Assembly (NCBI GenBank): GCA_003415625.1 | Contig: PYIU01000005.1 | Location: 4,159,001-4,223,000 of the forward strand | Direction: 5' to 3' | Source of the DNA: Aquanectria penicillioides | Lineage: Eukaryota > Ascomycota > Sordariomycetes > Hypocreales > Nectriaceae | DNA: 64,000 bases | Part shown: piece by piece, positions 48,067-60,218 of the stretch | Layout of the letters: every line of letters starts with the position of its first letter | Numbering within the stretch: position 1 is the stretch's first letter | The notes under the pieces: model-generated | Database searches by the model: none | The model's input: only the letters and a program-made list of their open reading frames with translations | Told to the model about the DNA's origin: nothing | Translations under genes and position numbers: made by a program

Positions 48067-49667
48067 TCAGTCAACCTTTAGCAAGACCGATTTCTTTTCC
48101 AGGAAAGCATCTAGGCTGTCTCTTATTCCCTCGCGACCAATTCCGCTGGCCTTGTATCCACCAAATGGCATATCAAACCCCGTTACTGGGGAAGTGCAAT
48201 TGACGCCGACCGTACCCGACTCAAGACCAATGGCAAACCTCAAAGCCCGGCTGACATCTTTGGTGTATACAGCAGCATACAATCCGTACTCGCTTGCATT
48301 GGCTTTTTTCAAGACTTCCTCTTCTGTATCAAAAGTGTTGATATTGACGACAGGCCCAAAAATCTCTTCTGTCATTATCTTGGAGTCCTCGGGCGTTTCA
48401 GCGAAAATGGTAGGATTCACAGTAAAGGTCTCCGACTCCAGTTTTCCACCTAATACCAACTTGCCGCTCTTCTTGCCCATCTCCAAATATCGGGTTACAT
48501 TGTCAGCCTGGACGGCATCTGCCAGCGGGCCGTGAGTGGTTGCAGGATTCGTTGGGTCCCCGTGATGCACCTTTGCGAATGACTCCTTGAAAGCTGCCAG
48601 GAATGCGGGCGCGATGGAGCGCTGGACGTAGATCCTGGAGTTTGCCATGCAAACCTGGCCGCTGTTCCACTGAATGCTGTGTGCTGTCGCAGCGACGGCT
48701 TTTTCCAAGTCTGCATCTTCGAAGATGATTGCTGGGGACTTTCCACCCAGTTCAAAGATCAAATTCTTCAGATTTGAGTTAGCTGCGGCGACCTGGATTG
48801 AACGACCGGTGCGAGTGGAACCCGTGAACGACAGAGCGCGAACATCCATGTGGCTTGCTAGAGCAGCGCCGCTGATGTGGCCGTGTCCCGAGATAATGTT
48901 GATAACTCCCGGCGGGAAGCCAGCTTTGAGGATATATTCAGCAACCTTAATGGACTAAGTACCAATGTCAGCATTTTGACCCACGCCGTGGCTACTTGGA
49001 CTCACTGTGAGCGGCGCCTTTTCACTGCTTTTCAAGACAACTGCGTTTCCTGCTGCCAAAGCTGGACCAACTTTTCCAGAAAAGGCAACGAGCGGAACGT
49101 TCCAGGGAATAATGGCTGCCACCACACCAAATGGCTGTCGCAATGTAACATTCAAATGGCCGGGAGTGTTGAGGCTTGACTGACCCAGGGCAGAATATCC
49201 AGCTTCGGAATAATGCTCGAACCGGCTCGCTGCAATCAGATGATCGGTATATCCGCTGACTGGCCTACCCATGGAAATAGCCTCCAAATATGCCAGTTCT
49301 TCGCCGTTCTCACGAAGCAGGCGTGCAAGCACTTTCAAGGGTTCTCCTCGCTGCTTTGGAGACAACCTGGCCCATGCAGGCTGCGCCGCCTTGGCTGCAC
49401 TGACTGCTGCATTCGTATCGTTGAAACTGGCTTCGGCAACTGTGATGTATCATTAGGGTGGAACGAACGGTTTGGCAATTCATCATACCGTGTGCCACTA
49501 CCTTATGTGTCCAAGGTGATTTCAATGGAAATGACTTCTTGTCAGATGCGTTCACAAACTAGAGTTGCGTTCAGAGAGAATGTAAAGCTCGAGGTCGGGT
49601 TCCAATCACATACCTGGCCGTTGATGAACAGCTTCGCCTGAATTGGCTCCGTGGTTTGAGTAATCAT
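48067..49667 (-). CDS. Aldehyde dehydrogenase (NAD(P)+), aromatic-aldehyde type likely, 481 aa
   Basis: Oxidises aldehydes to carboxylic acids. Exons (minus strand): 49667-49614, 49558-49489, 49439-49006, 48954-48067. N-terminus MITQTTEPIQAKLFINGQ; Rossmann motif FTGSTRTGR (residues 229-237); general base Glu254 in ELGGKSP; catalytic Cys288 in NSGQVCMANSR; EEIFGPVVN near the C-terminus. All catalytic positions are intact and the length is standard. Resemblance is to the vanillin/salicylaldehyde dehydrogenase side of the family (cytosolic, no targeting peptide), but subfamily assignment by eye is weak. Two CGG-N3-CCG palindromes lie 160-260 bp upstream. In the cluster it would turn the aldehydes released by C=C cleavage into acids. 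Confidence 0.93.
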
Positions 49668-50590
49668 GTTTATTATCGTGCCGGATCTTAACAAGAATGT
49701 GCGACGCAAATAGGTCTCTTGAACAAACACTCATGTAATCGAACTTTGTTGCTTCGTGACTCGATCCCATTAATAGTCAGCGCTGTGTGTAGATGTGGAC
49801 ACCGAATGCTGGTGGATACCAATTCTCAGCGGAGGCCGAGAAAAGCCCCGCGTGCATGATACGGGGTGGCGCACCTGTAGAATTGATGGATATTGCGCAG
49901 CGAACCTTTAGACGGAGTGCGGAGACCGCGTAGTGATGGGTTTAACGGCGTGGGCTAGCCAATAACTCTTAGTTGGATGGCCGGGTCCCGGTTGTGCACA
50001 GCGCTTGACTCAATACATATGGCGAGGATGCTTTTCGTTGCCTCCGTAACAGCATGGCGTAGCAGAACGCAAAGTCATTTAGCCTGGAAAGATGGGTGGG
50101 CCTCAACAAAGAAGGCTAAAGTCACGTTGTTGCTATTGAGGCATATCTCGCTGTACCGGAACTTTAGATTTGATGGAAGGGAATACGACATGTAGATCCA
50201 GGAACACTTGCTGTCGTCCTTGGACATCACAACTTGCACTTCGTCTCTAACATGTCCAACAAAAGTCGAATAAGCATGTTTTATTTATGGGATATATCAA
50301 GTGGTCCAATAAGCAGTAGCAGATTTAGGTGAAAGTTGTTCAGCATATGTTAGGTCAATACAAAATTGTCGCATTCCGTTTCAAGTTCAATCTCTCTCCG
50401 TGAGAGTATACTAATTTGGCGTGACTGGTGATAACACTTCCATTCACGTAATAGCAGTCAGATCTGCGGGTCTATAATTTTCAGTACATCTTGAGCTCTG
50501 TTTCAAGACAGTTTGCCAAAGAACCTAGAGATATATCATTTTTAACCCGGATATACACAGCTCATTCTAAGATTCTACGGCTTTATCTTG
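49668..50590. other. Intergenic; ALDH promoter and P450 3' region
   Basis: No gene in 920 bp. Two palindromes lie at the ALDH side; nothing was recognised in the rest. Confidence 0.5.
49830..49928. promoter_or_regulatory. Two CGG-N3-CCG palindromes in the ALDH promoter
   Basis: Cores at 49830-49838 (GCGGAGGCCGA) and 49920-49928 (GCGGAGACCGC). The second is identical over 11 bases to sites at 44528, 44604 and 55769. Confidence 0.75.
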
Positions 50591-52395
50591 CTAATGCCGC
50601 TTTACGAAGACTCCTACACGAGGCCTGACTAGAACGAAGGAGTCAGTTGCTTTATATCCCTGAATAGCTTCGGTTTCCGGATTTTGGAACTCCATTTCCA
50701 AGGTGAGCATCATTGCTGCCAGAACGAGTGACATTTCCATGTATGCCATGCTTGACGCGCAGGAGTTAGCCGATATCGCTGATCAGGAAAACGGGGAACC
50801 TACTTTCTTCCTAGACAGGACCTGGGCCCTTTAGAAAAGGGGGAAAATCCTGGAATGTCCCTCTTGGTCATTTCCCCACTAATCCAACGCTCTGGAATGA
50901 AGTTGTTTGGGTTTTCGAAATACAGCGGGTTGCGGTGCAAGGCCATATTCGCAACGCCAATTTCAGTCTAGAAATACCCATGTAAGCTTCATTTGCGATG
51001 CGGTGAATTGTAAGCCGCAACTTACTCCAACAGGGAGAGTGATGCCGTGGAGTATGAACGGTCGATCAGATGGAAATACTTGTCGTGGTATAAATCCCGA
51101 ATTTGGCGGGAAGATTCTCAATCCCTCTTCAATCACCGCTCTCAAGTAAGGGAGGGATTGTGTTTCCTTGTAATTAATCTCGTCAATGGATTTGAATCTG
51201 CACCGTACTTCCTCTTTCAGCTTATTGTGACACTGTTTGTGACGTAGCAAGTGCCATATTATAGTAAGGAGCGCAGTTGAGGTGGTGTCAGATCCTGCAA
51301 CAAACATAATGATTGCTTCTCCAAAGAGCTCCTGGTCAGTAAACGGCTCCCCGGACCCGGGTTTTGTAGCGGTTAGTAAGTAGTTGAAGATGTCGTCTCT
51401 GCCTGATGCGTTTTGTCTTTGGTTGATCATTGCTCCAATGGCTCTCTACAAGTGGTGAGTTAGTATTCCATTTCTTCCATTCGGAATAACTTACCTTGGG
51501 AGGGTAGTCGCGAGTTGTAAACCGGTTTGACAAATTTCGAATGACCTTTTGTAACCAAGGCCATCGCCAAAGGGTGCCCTCCTGAGGATTTCTTCACATC
51601 AGCCTCGCTCCCGAATGGAATGCCTAGAGACTGATAATATGTGCGCTTCTTACCAATGATACAAACTTTGCTGCCTGTAGCAAACCTCCACTGACTTTCT
51701 CCCTCTCGGCGGGGTTGTGCTGCAGATCAAACGTCTCGCCAAAACAGACATCCGACAAAATATCGACGGTCAAAGCTGACAAGCATTCGTCTATATCTAC
51801 CTTCTGCTGTGCTACCATAGCCTCGCAAAATTTCCTCGTGTGTTCCATGAAGCTTACTTCCATAGCATCAAGCTTTTTTGGTGCAAAGGCATGGGACAGA
51901 ATCGACTTTTTCTGTTTGAACGTGTCGCCAATAGAGGTAAAGCTACTCTCGAAGCCTGGTGCGAAGGCCTTGTAGAATGGGGATTTATCAATTGGCGATG
52001 TTGCTGAGTACACTGTCTGCAGTCCTTCGTTCGTGTTGACAGAGACTGTATTTGGACCAATACGGACTAATGGGCCTTGCGAGAGTTCAGTTTCAATAAT
52101 GCCGCTGAATTTGAGTCCTGGTTACCATATTTATCATGTAGTTCGCAGAGAAGAATGTGACGAGTGCCGGTTGATAAGTGGTATGCATGCCATAGATCAG
52201 AAAGCTTGGCCAGAAACGGGCCTGGGATACGAGCGAGCGGATGAAAAAATAAGTTATAAATCAGCGGCTGGCACAGTTAGCATCGGGTAAATGTCATACG
52301 AAAAAGAGACATACAAGGAAAAAAAGGGCGGGAATGAGGGCGATAAACCGCGAATCCAATTGATGTATCTCGAACTTGGGTTTAGAAGTCGGCAT
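50591..52395 (-). CDS. Cytochrome P450 monooxygenase, ER-anchored, 491 aa
   Basis: Heme-thiolate monooxygenase, presumably hydroxylating or dealkylating a pathway intermediate. Seven exons (minus strand): 52395-52315, 52267-52126, 52075-51654, 51581-51495, 51445-51026, 50967-50804, 50750-50591. The N-terminal membrane anchor is formed across intron 1 (ALFFL + PLIYNLFFHPLARIPGPF). Other motifs: GPLVRIGPN, I-helix VAGSDTTS, K-helix EEGLR, PERW and heme loop FSKGPRSCLGRN with axial Cys at about 435 (the Asn comes from the last exon). All hallmark residues are present. CYP family cannot be assigned by eye; the layout is that of catabolic or secondary-metabolic fungal P450s. Divergent from a Zn2Cys6 regulator over a promoter with two cluster palindromes. 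Confidence 0.93.
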
Positions 52396-52965
52396 GGCGG
52401 AAAGTTGATCTTGGGCCGACGGGTATGGATAAGGGATGGGTAAGTCTGATGGATTGACGCACACAGTCCAGTCTACGAGAGTTATATTGCATGCTGAGTG
52501 ATCCTCGTCTGTTGGATAGTTGTATCCATCTCCAAACGCTCATAGCTCTTGAGTATTTCCCAGAGGACGGACCCACAAGTGCGGTCACCGAGATGAGTTA
52601 CATGGTCAGCTGGAGCTCTACGGAATGTGGCCAGCGGCGACCGCCTCTGGGCTAGACAAAATGCGGGTTGCCATCTCAGTTGTCGCGGCTCTGAACAAAT
52701 CAAATCAGCCGTTGCTAACCCGCACAATATGTTTGGATGGAGGCAATGGGGCCTCGGCAATTCCGATGCGGGGAAGCTGTAAATTTACGGGTGTTACCCC
52801 AGATTTGGCGATCCGATGCATCCGTCCCCATGTTCTTCTCCACATTAGAGATACCCTCGTTACCTGGGGTTGGGTGAATGCTGTTTAGTGATACTGCATC
52901 GATTATCTGGCTGCTTCATTTTCTCGTTGCCATCTTGTGCATCGCATCTTTTCATCGACGCAATC
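52396..52965. promoter_or_regulatory. Divergent promoter between P450 and cluster regulator
   Basis: A 570-bp region between starts on opposite strands. It carries two CGG-N3-CCG palindromes: 52582-52590 (GCGGTCACCGA) and 52635-52643 (GCGGCGACCGC). Sites in the regulator's own promoter would permit autoregulation. No gene seen. Confidence 0.7.
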
Positions 52966-54889
52966 ATGATCGCGAGCACAAGAGGTCGGCGACTACCGTC
53001 CAGCTGCGTCAATTGCAGACGGCGCAAGATCAGGGTAAGTTGACTTACCATGGGTGAAGCAATCGCTGCCTTAACATTGCTCTAACAAGCCAAGTGCGAC
53101 AAGTCATCGTCGAGGGCCTGTGGAAGATGCGAGCGGCTCGGGCTGAGCTGTGCCGTGACTAACGAGATCGTGGCTCGACCATACTACCACACATCAAAGG
53201 AGAGATTTGAGTTGATGGCCAAAATTGTGCGACACTTTTCTCCAGCCACGTCATTGGATGTTGAGGATCTCCGCGAATACGTCGCTGAACTGGAAACCGA
53301 ACCGAGCAGCCTGTCGTATCCCAACGTGACGCAAGAATTCTCGCCTCCGGCGTCCGTATCTCAGTCAATCACTATTGAGGCATCGCAAGTGCTCCAAGCG
53401 CCCCAAGCCGTGATGACGCCTGAAGGCACATCACCCTCTGCGTCCGAGGGCAGTTTAGACGGTGCATTCATACCGGATGCCACATGTCAGTTTCGTAGGT
53501 AAATCTTACAAAATGCAAATAATCAGAACTCATTGGTAGCCAGGTTTCGATGGAGCTTCAAGTTACACTGTCCTCCAGCACAAAGTCAGTGCTTCCCTAG
53601 CAGACAAGTTCCCTCGGCTGGCATCAATGCACCGGGACGAGTCAATTGACTTGCGTGACGGAGAGCCTCTTTTCAGAGTCCCAGCCATCGCACTCCCAGA
53701 CAGGAAAACATGCGAGCGTTGCGGCGTAACATTCTTCAGCCATATTAACAGCGTAGTCTATGTTCTTAGTCCTGAAAAATTCTTCAGGGACGTTGAGACA
53801 GCGTACAGCGGGGGAGATACAATGATGTCTGTTCAAGCCATTATTCATCTCATAGTTGCTCTGGTGAATGGCTCCTCGGAGAACTTTGAGCTTGCCCGCA
53901 TGCAAATGGAGGGCGTGATCGAAGAGGGCAGCATTGGAAGTGTCCAAGCAATCATTTTAATGGTCTGTATTGAACTGGATCCTGTGAGAAGAATTTGACT
54001 AACGAGAAAAGTCCTTGTATCGCCAGAAACACAACCAGCGCCACACAGCCTGGGTGTCTCTGGGGAGCGCAGTCCGCATCGCTCAGTCACTTGGCATGCA
54101 TATCAGGACAGAAAACGAAAGCATAATGTTTGCAGAGCAAAAGACGCGATTGTGGTGGTCATTATATGAACTCGACCAATGGAGTTCATGCACGCTAGGT
54201 CGATTTTCTGATCTGTCTGTGGATGCCAAAAGTGTCCCGTCCCCTTCAGATGTAAGCAATGCGCAAGTATACGGAAACCTCAAGCTAATTATCGACAGGA
54301 TTTGACAACCGGCATTGCAACACCACCAATGTACGCATTGGCCTCGGCGAATCTGGCACAGTTCCTGTCTAGGGCGATGAATTGCATATTCCTGAAGCAG
54401 CAATGTAAAAAGCAGGACGTGGATCAATTAATTCGCGACCTAGACGATTGGTGGGCAAGTTTACCCGAACACTTGACTAAGGCAGTAGCAATATCAGACT
54501 CATTTGCACGCGTGACGCTTTATCTTCGACTAAGATATCACTACATCCTGGTTCTGATAACTCAAACCTTTCTGTTCAGCGCGGCTTCCAAAAGCCACAC
54601 AAACAGCAGCCACGTCAAAGTGTGTGAGGACAACAATGATGCAAGTATATCAACGCTTCTGGAAATGCGGGCGAGAAATCTTCTCACGGATTCATTCTGG
54701 TTCGACTCTCATCATATTCTCTCAACATCCCTTGTATTACTTCTTCGGATAATGAATAGCCCATCACCAGCTGATCTTCAAGACAAGATCAAGAGCATGC
54801 AAGACCTCCTACACACATCCTCGGGGAAGATACAGTCTTACGCAATTGAATCCTTCAATCGATTGCTCGAAGACATCAACACGGGGTAA
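52966..54889 (+). CDS. Zn2Cys6 transcription factor, probable cluster-specific regulator, 569 aa
   Basis: Nuclear regulator. Exons: 52966-53034, 53095-53485, 53544-53962, 54012-54251, 54299-54889. Exon 1 MIASTRGRRLPSSCVNCRRRKIR joins exon 2 CDKSSSRACGRC...C to make C-x2-C-x6-C-x6-C-x2-C-x6-C. The exon-2 donor is the least certain splice: GTCAGT at 53486 keeps frame, while the stronger-looking GTAAAT at 53499 does not. A middle homology region follows (VSLGSAVRIAQSLGMH, TRLWWSLYELDQW). As the only regulator inside the block with CGG-N3-CCG promoters, and with such sites in its own promoter, it is the best candidate to bind them; this is inference. Confidence 0.87.
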
Positions 54890-55940
54890 TTGAAGAGCCA
54901 AACTTCCACCAAAATTATTTGAATCTAACAGCATACTGCAGAACTGAGTCGAGTCAGGTTGCTGAATTTACGTTCACTTCGTTGGCAACAGGTCTTGATG
55001 TATGGGAACAACTAGCGTTGTTCCGGCCTGACGAAAATGCAATGGACATTTTAGCGAACGAAACTATCAAATAAAAAATCCAAAATTTCTGCCAAACGTA
55101 CTCATCAAGGCTGAGACAGGGGTTTGAGTCAAACCAAGGCATATGAGGTGTGAAGAATGTAGTGTAGCTAAAAGAACTCCCACGATGACATTATAGCTCG
55201 CTAGGGGGCGAGTTCATCATGAAAATATTGACTTGTACGTCGAGAAGCAAATGCCGATTCATTTGTTTTAAGTACAATTACTTACTAACCGACTAGGTTC
55301 TTTGTCGCTTCCCCTCCATATAGTTGATTTCGTAGCGAGATTTGATTTGTCGAACAAAATAGAAGACTCCATCAAGAACGGCTTGCTTCGCCGATTTGGA
55401 GTGAACGGGGTGATTGACCGGACCCCTAGTCTAAAAGCGGGTAGTTGTACCGATAATGAAAACAGTAAGCCAAGCTACGCCTGGGAAGTTTGCCTTAATC
55501 CGAGGACATGGTGTACGGAGATGCACCGGAACATGATTTGACGATCTCGGGTTATCAGCTCTAGCATCCAGACATCATCCACAGAGCATCAGCGACCATG
55601 TTCACACAGGTGCAACTGGAGAAGAAGTGGGAATTCGAAGTGGGATTTATGCACTTCATCAGAAAAACCACCTTTTTGGACCGAAATTTGTCGTTACTGC
55701 AAACATTACATCGTTGCAGCTTCGTATCTGCGGGAAGTTGCTGCGGAATCCGCCGCCGTGTAGCAGGGCGGAGACCGCACCCTAGTGGAGCTAATTCGGG
55801 CTCCGCCGCATTGAGAGGGGGAGGAGAAATGAAATGGGCATGTACAGGAATCAGAATTCTTTTCAATAAAGAAACCCTCTTCGAGCTCTACTTCGGTTGT
55901 TCTCCCCACTACGATCGTCGAATTTTAAACTGCGCGCAAC
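54890..55940. other. Intergenic; promoter of the second P450
   Basis: No gene in 1.05 kb; short open frames lack natural starts or splice support. The last 200 bp carry three palindromes. Confidence 0.5.
55744..55805. promoter_or_regulatory. Three CGG-N3-CCG palindromes in the second P450 promoter
   Basis: Cores at 55744-55752 (GCGGAATCCGC), 55769-55777 (GCGGAGACCGC) and 55797-55805 (TCGGGCTCCGC), three sites in 62 bp, 136-197 bp upstream of the start. Confidence 0.75.
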
Positions 55941-58031
55941 ATGTCGTTGACGAACTATGCAGCAACTTATCTCCCGGCCAAGTCTGCTATTGGTATAGCT
56001 AGCATTGCAATTTCTTGTATTTTTCTCTCCTTCATTACATTCAATGTGGTTTACCAGCTTGCAATTTCTCCCCTCAGCGGAATACCAGGTCCATTCGGGG
56101 CCAAGCTGACCCCCCTGTGGAGGGTGTTTCATGTGATGAAAGGGACTTGGCACGACGAAATTGTCCGATTACATAAAAGATATGGTACAAGAAATCACAG
56201 TTACGGATTGACACTTTGACCTTATCTTTTAACACAAAACAGGAACATATGTCCGCATTGCGCCGAATGAAATATCGACTACCTCCCCCACTGGTATTCG
56301 AGTTACATATTCTCACTCTGGGAACCCATGGGTCAAGGTGAGAGACATGAAGAGGTTTTGGGCTCGAGTTATTCACAACTTGTTTCTCTAGGAGAGTTGG
56401 TATAGCACTTGGTGGAATCACCCTGTGCATCACCCCAGTTTCTCTGAGGTCGATCCCTCAATCCATAGAATCCAAAGGCGCCGCGTCTCCAAGTTTTATT
56501 CAATGTCCAATATAGTCAGCATGGAAAGGTAAGTAAGGGCCTTTGGTTAAATATCCCAACCAGTTATCAGTGTAACATCAGTCTTGCCCGGATTGCGAGG
56601 TTGTTACTAATCGTCGTTCACTCGTTCTAGCTACATCGATGGAATTATGGACACGTTCTTCAAAAAGCTGCGAGCGGAGAATGGAAACATCATTGACATG
56701 ACAAAATGGACACAATATCTAATGTTCGATTTTGTTGGGGAGTTGGGATTTGGTAGCTCCTTTGGCTCCACAGCATCGGGAGCGGATTGGCATGATATCG
56801 GGCATTGGGTATTTCTCGTTCTCACAACACATGCGTCTCTGGGTTGGACTTGGTTCGGAGCTACGGCGGCGAAATTCCCGCCGGTACGATGGCTGATCAA
56901 TTATTTGTTATTGAGGCGTTCGAAATCCAAATTGACGGAACAGCCTCTTCCTCAGCTCCTCACGGTACGTGCCCCCGATTTGGAGATATTTCAAACCCAG
57001 AGGCTTACGCACCAGCTATCCAGCGGTTAAGGGAGAAGATGGCCACCGATACCCTCGTGCCTGGTAAAAGTCTGGCCTCAAACTTTCAGCAAATGAAGAA
57101 CTCAGACGGGAGCGCAGTGAATCCCATAGAAATCGCGATTGAAACCGCTAACGTCGTTATCGCCGGAGCAGATACAACTGTTAGTCTTGCTTTGTGCAAC
57201 ATGGTTTGATCTTTGAATTGGATAAAGCTGACTGCATACATAGGCTGTTTCATTTCGAGCAGTAATCTACCACGTGGCAAGCAACCCTCGTGTTTACAAC
57301 AAACTGCGCAAGGAGATTGACTGCGCTGCCAGTTCGGGCAAACTTTCACCACTTGTCACATATCGTGAGGCGCAAAATCTGTGTTACCTCCAAGCGGTGA
57401 TCAAAGAAGCACTCAGGATGTATCCTGCCGGTAAGCCAAGAACTTCATGATTTGTTTATCATCCTAACTAACCAACATAGTCGGTTATCAGCTCCCTCGA
57501 GTTGTACCCAAGGAAGGAGCAGACCTGGATGGATATCATCTTCCAGCCAAGGTTAGTAAGGTTTATTCAACAACTAAATTTGGTCACATACTAAAGACCT
57601 CGTTCAGACCGTGCTCAGTACGAACGCATGGGCGCTTCATAGAAACCCAGATATCTTTGGAGAAGACTGTGATGAGTTCAGACCTGAGCGCTGGGTTGAA
57701 AGTGGCGATAAAGATAGGCAAAAGCTCATGGAAGAATGCTATGGCAGTTTTGGCTTCGGCAGTCGAACATGCCTTGGAAAGAATATGGGATTGATGGAGC
57801 TGTCTAGAGTAAGGCTTCCCTGCAACCCCAACACGCCATGTACAATTTTAATGAAGAAGTACTAAATGCCAACAGCTGATTCCGACCCTATTTCGAGATT
57901 TTGATATTGAGGTCTGTTTCCCACGGAAACCTTGGACGATCATCACCGCATGGTTCGCATTTTCGCAGGACTTCTACGTACGGGCTTATCCACGAATTTC
58001 CGGCGAACAAGTCGGGTCTGAAGGGTCGTAA
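55941..58031 (+). CDS. Cytochrome P450 monooxygenase, pisatin-demethylase-like layout; apparent -1 frameshift in exon 4
   Basis: ER-anchored heme monooxygenase. Exons: 55941-56184, 56243-56337, 56392-56528, 56631-57203, 57244-57430, 57481-57551, 57608-57808, 57876-58031. N-terminal TM segment at about residues 15-40, then ISPLSGIPGPFGAKLTPLW, I-helix VIAGADTTVS, K-helix KEALRMYPA, PERW and heme loop FGFGSRTCLGKN (Cys near 491). Within exon 4 the frame that encodes the first half ends at 57030, while the I-helix half is in the next frame; the switch maps to a C5 run at 56972-56976 and one more C rejoins them (about 554 aa). A 36-nt intron there would be too short. The N-terminal half looks like the CYP57 pisatin demethylase group, but that is impressionistic. 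The 40-nt intron 4 is unusually short. Three cluster palindromes upstream. Confidence 0.87.
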
Positions 58032-59280
58032 ATGTCAGGAACATAGGTATCCTGCTAAATGCGAAGTTATGTGTGTTGGTTTAGATCATATCACTTCGTT
58101 ACATATGAAGTCTGAAGGATTAGTTCCCCTTATGGGACCTATGAAAGTCGGACATTGCTCTGAGAAATTGCCCCAGTCGCGATTCCTATGTGTGGTACTT
58201 GCACCAATGACCGGTCTTAACTTATTTCTGACATGTTTTCTTTTCTTCAACCAAAAATTGTGCGCCGTTCATTCTTATCGAATTGTATTCGAGTAGAAGG
58301 CATTGCTGCTCTAGTTACCCTGTAGAATCGGATTTCATATGATAAAGGTATCTCTCACAAACATGTGACACCTTTGTCCTCGATTAAACCTTCAAAAATA
58401 CATTAATACCAGGGGAAATATTAAGTCGGGGAAAGTTGGTACAGGGCAATTGTATTATTGGTCAACATATATATGAGTAGTTGAGACAGATTCAATAACC
58501 TCCATCTCACTAGAAAAGCCGGCTGAGTACAACACCAAGGCTGCCCGGGCAAGCATCCCTGATACACACTTTCCAGGCCAATGTTGATGTTTCTTTTAGG
58601 CGCTTTCGATTGATTAAGTTGGCCTAACATTTATTTTGGATGATTTGGTCCAGTTTAGTATTTTTTTAGTCAGGTATTTATTTATTTTCTACCTTCCTCT
58701 CTACCTTACCGTCTTCCCTCACAAGACATCCGTTTCTCTAGGTGGTGTTGGTGTTCTCCAAAGTCTATTTCCTTCCTAGGTTTTGTCCCCCCATTCAATA
58801 TGATGGCATGTTAGATTACGCTCAATTTTGAAACCAGGTACCCAATTTCCTCCTTGTCCATCTTCCCCCCAAACTCCGCTCCGCACACTCCGCTCCACCC
58901 GGAGCCACCACATTATCGCGAAAATGGGCCGAATCAACCAAGCGGATGTCCCTATTTAGGATGCTCCGTAGCTTGGCTTACAAATCCCCATGAGCTTTTA
59001 GATCTATTACAACACCTTGAACTAGAACAATTATGTTCAGCGGGGGGTTCATCGCAGCCTGATGGGAGTAGAAGTCTTCCCCCTCCCTTTCCCGAGGCTC
59101 GGAGGCCCACTATTCACCGACACCCCGAGAGCGAAAGCGAAAGGTGGCGAAAGATTGGCACTGGAAGCTCCTTAAATATATTATATCCTATAAAATGCAG
59201 ATGTTTCGACCCAGTTGTACCAAAGCTTGAATCCAAAACATTCCGAGTCGCAACAAAGCGTTCTCAAATCTAATACTAAA
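58032..59280. other. Intergenic containing a dispersed repeat
   Basis: No gene. Its centre is the left copy of an inverted repeat (58488-58824). The right 450 bp is the NTF2-like gene's promoter and lacks the CGG-N3-CCG motif. Confidence 0.55.
58488..58824 (+). repeat. Dispersed repeat, left copy (inverted partner at 63.5-63.8 kb)
   Basis: About 320 bp match the reverse complement of 63499-63815, roughly 75-85% by eye, with many C/T and A/G differences and small indels. Best-conserved blocks are GATGTTTCTTTT (58583), TTTATTTATTTT and GTCTATTTCCTTCCT. No coding content; possibly a MITE or solo terminal repeat altered by RIP. Confidence 0.75.
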
Positions 59281-59762
59281 ATGTCTCTTCGAGAAATTCT
59301 GGAACAAACCGCCGCAGGATGGATATCGGATCTGGAAAGCCGGTCACTGGACCAAGTTGTTTCAAGATGGACAGATGATATCTACTACACGCTTCATCCA
59401 GACACGGAGGGGGCTTTTCCGATGACGAGAGAACAGTAAGTGTCATCTTCATACAGTTCAGGCATGGGTGAATCGGCTCACCAAGGATCTTATTTGTATG
59501 AAGATTCCGAACCTACGAACGCGCAGCAACTTTCTTCAAGCTTTTAACGGAATTCAAAATCACCATCAATGAGATGTATACGGATGTTGAGAAACGGACT
59601 GTAACAATGCTTTGTAGCAGTGTTGGGAGATTGGAAGCTGGTCCATATGGCACGGATTACGTTTTTGTGCTCACAATGACAGATGATGGCAAAAACATCC
59701 AGAAACTATCCGAGTGGCCAGATTTTCACAAAGTCCAACAAGTACTTAGCAAGACAGTTTAA
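59281..59762 (+). CDS. NTF2-like/SnoaL-like fold small protein, 137 aa
   Basis: Small cone-shaped alpha+beta fold protein of the NTF2-like superfamily, used by cyclases, dehydratases and isomerases but also by non-enzymatic proteins. Exons 59281-59435 and 59504-59762; the junction makes MTREQFRTYERAA. Opening helix MSLREILEQTAAGWISDLES, then LDQVVSRWTDDIYYTLHP, where the Trp and following Asp/Tyr/His are typical of the pocket, followed by beta strands with VEKRTVTMLCSSVGR. No catalytic set can be assigned. It lacks the palindrome of the cluster to the left and is enclosed by inverted repeats, so membership of that pathway is doubtful. Confidence 0.7.
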
Positions 59763-60218
59763 GATCAGCAGCAGCAACATATCATTCCATTTATGGTTGA
59801 GTCACTACGCAATCTAGTTTTTCTAAACGCGATGCAACTGCTAAGAAAGTTTGCAAAAGAAAGTCGTCCATAGTGACATTGCGAGAACAAAACATGGCAC
59901 TTTGGTTAGATTGCTTAGATGCTGCCCATGATTGGGGCATGTCATGAGGCATCCGCTTCGGGTACGAAGCTGTAGGCTTTCACTGTGATTCCGTTTTCTA
60001 CATTCCAATGATATCAGACAGTCATGACATGGCCTGGAGCAGAAAACGGTGGCAGTTGACTAAATTCAACTGAGTTAATATGGAAGTGCTTGATAGAATT
60101 CAATCCTCATATATAGAACAATATTTTTCGATATTACCAAGTGACTAATCCCATGACCTAGGAGATTGCGATGCTGCCATATCCAAACCTCTATTTCTTG
60201 CCTGTTATTACAAATATC
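59763..60218. other. Intergenic, convergent
   Basis: 3' regions of the NTF2-like and MARVEL-like genes; nothing recognised. Confidence 0.5.

Noticed and set aside
56968..57003. 36-nt GT..AG intron as an explanation for the P450 frame switch
   Set aside because: Shorter than any other intron here (minimum 40), no branch point, and it would remove conserved-looking sequence.
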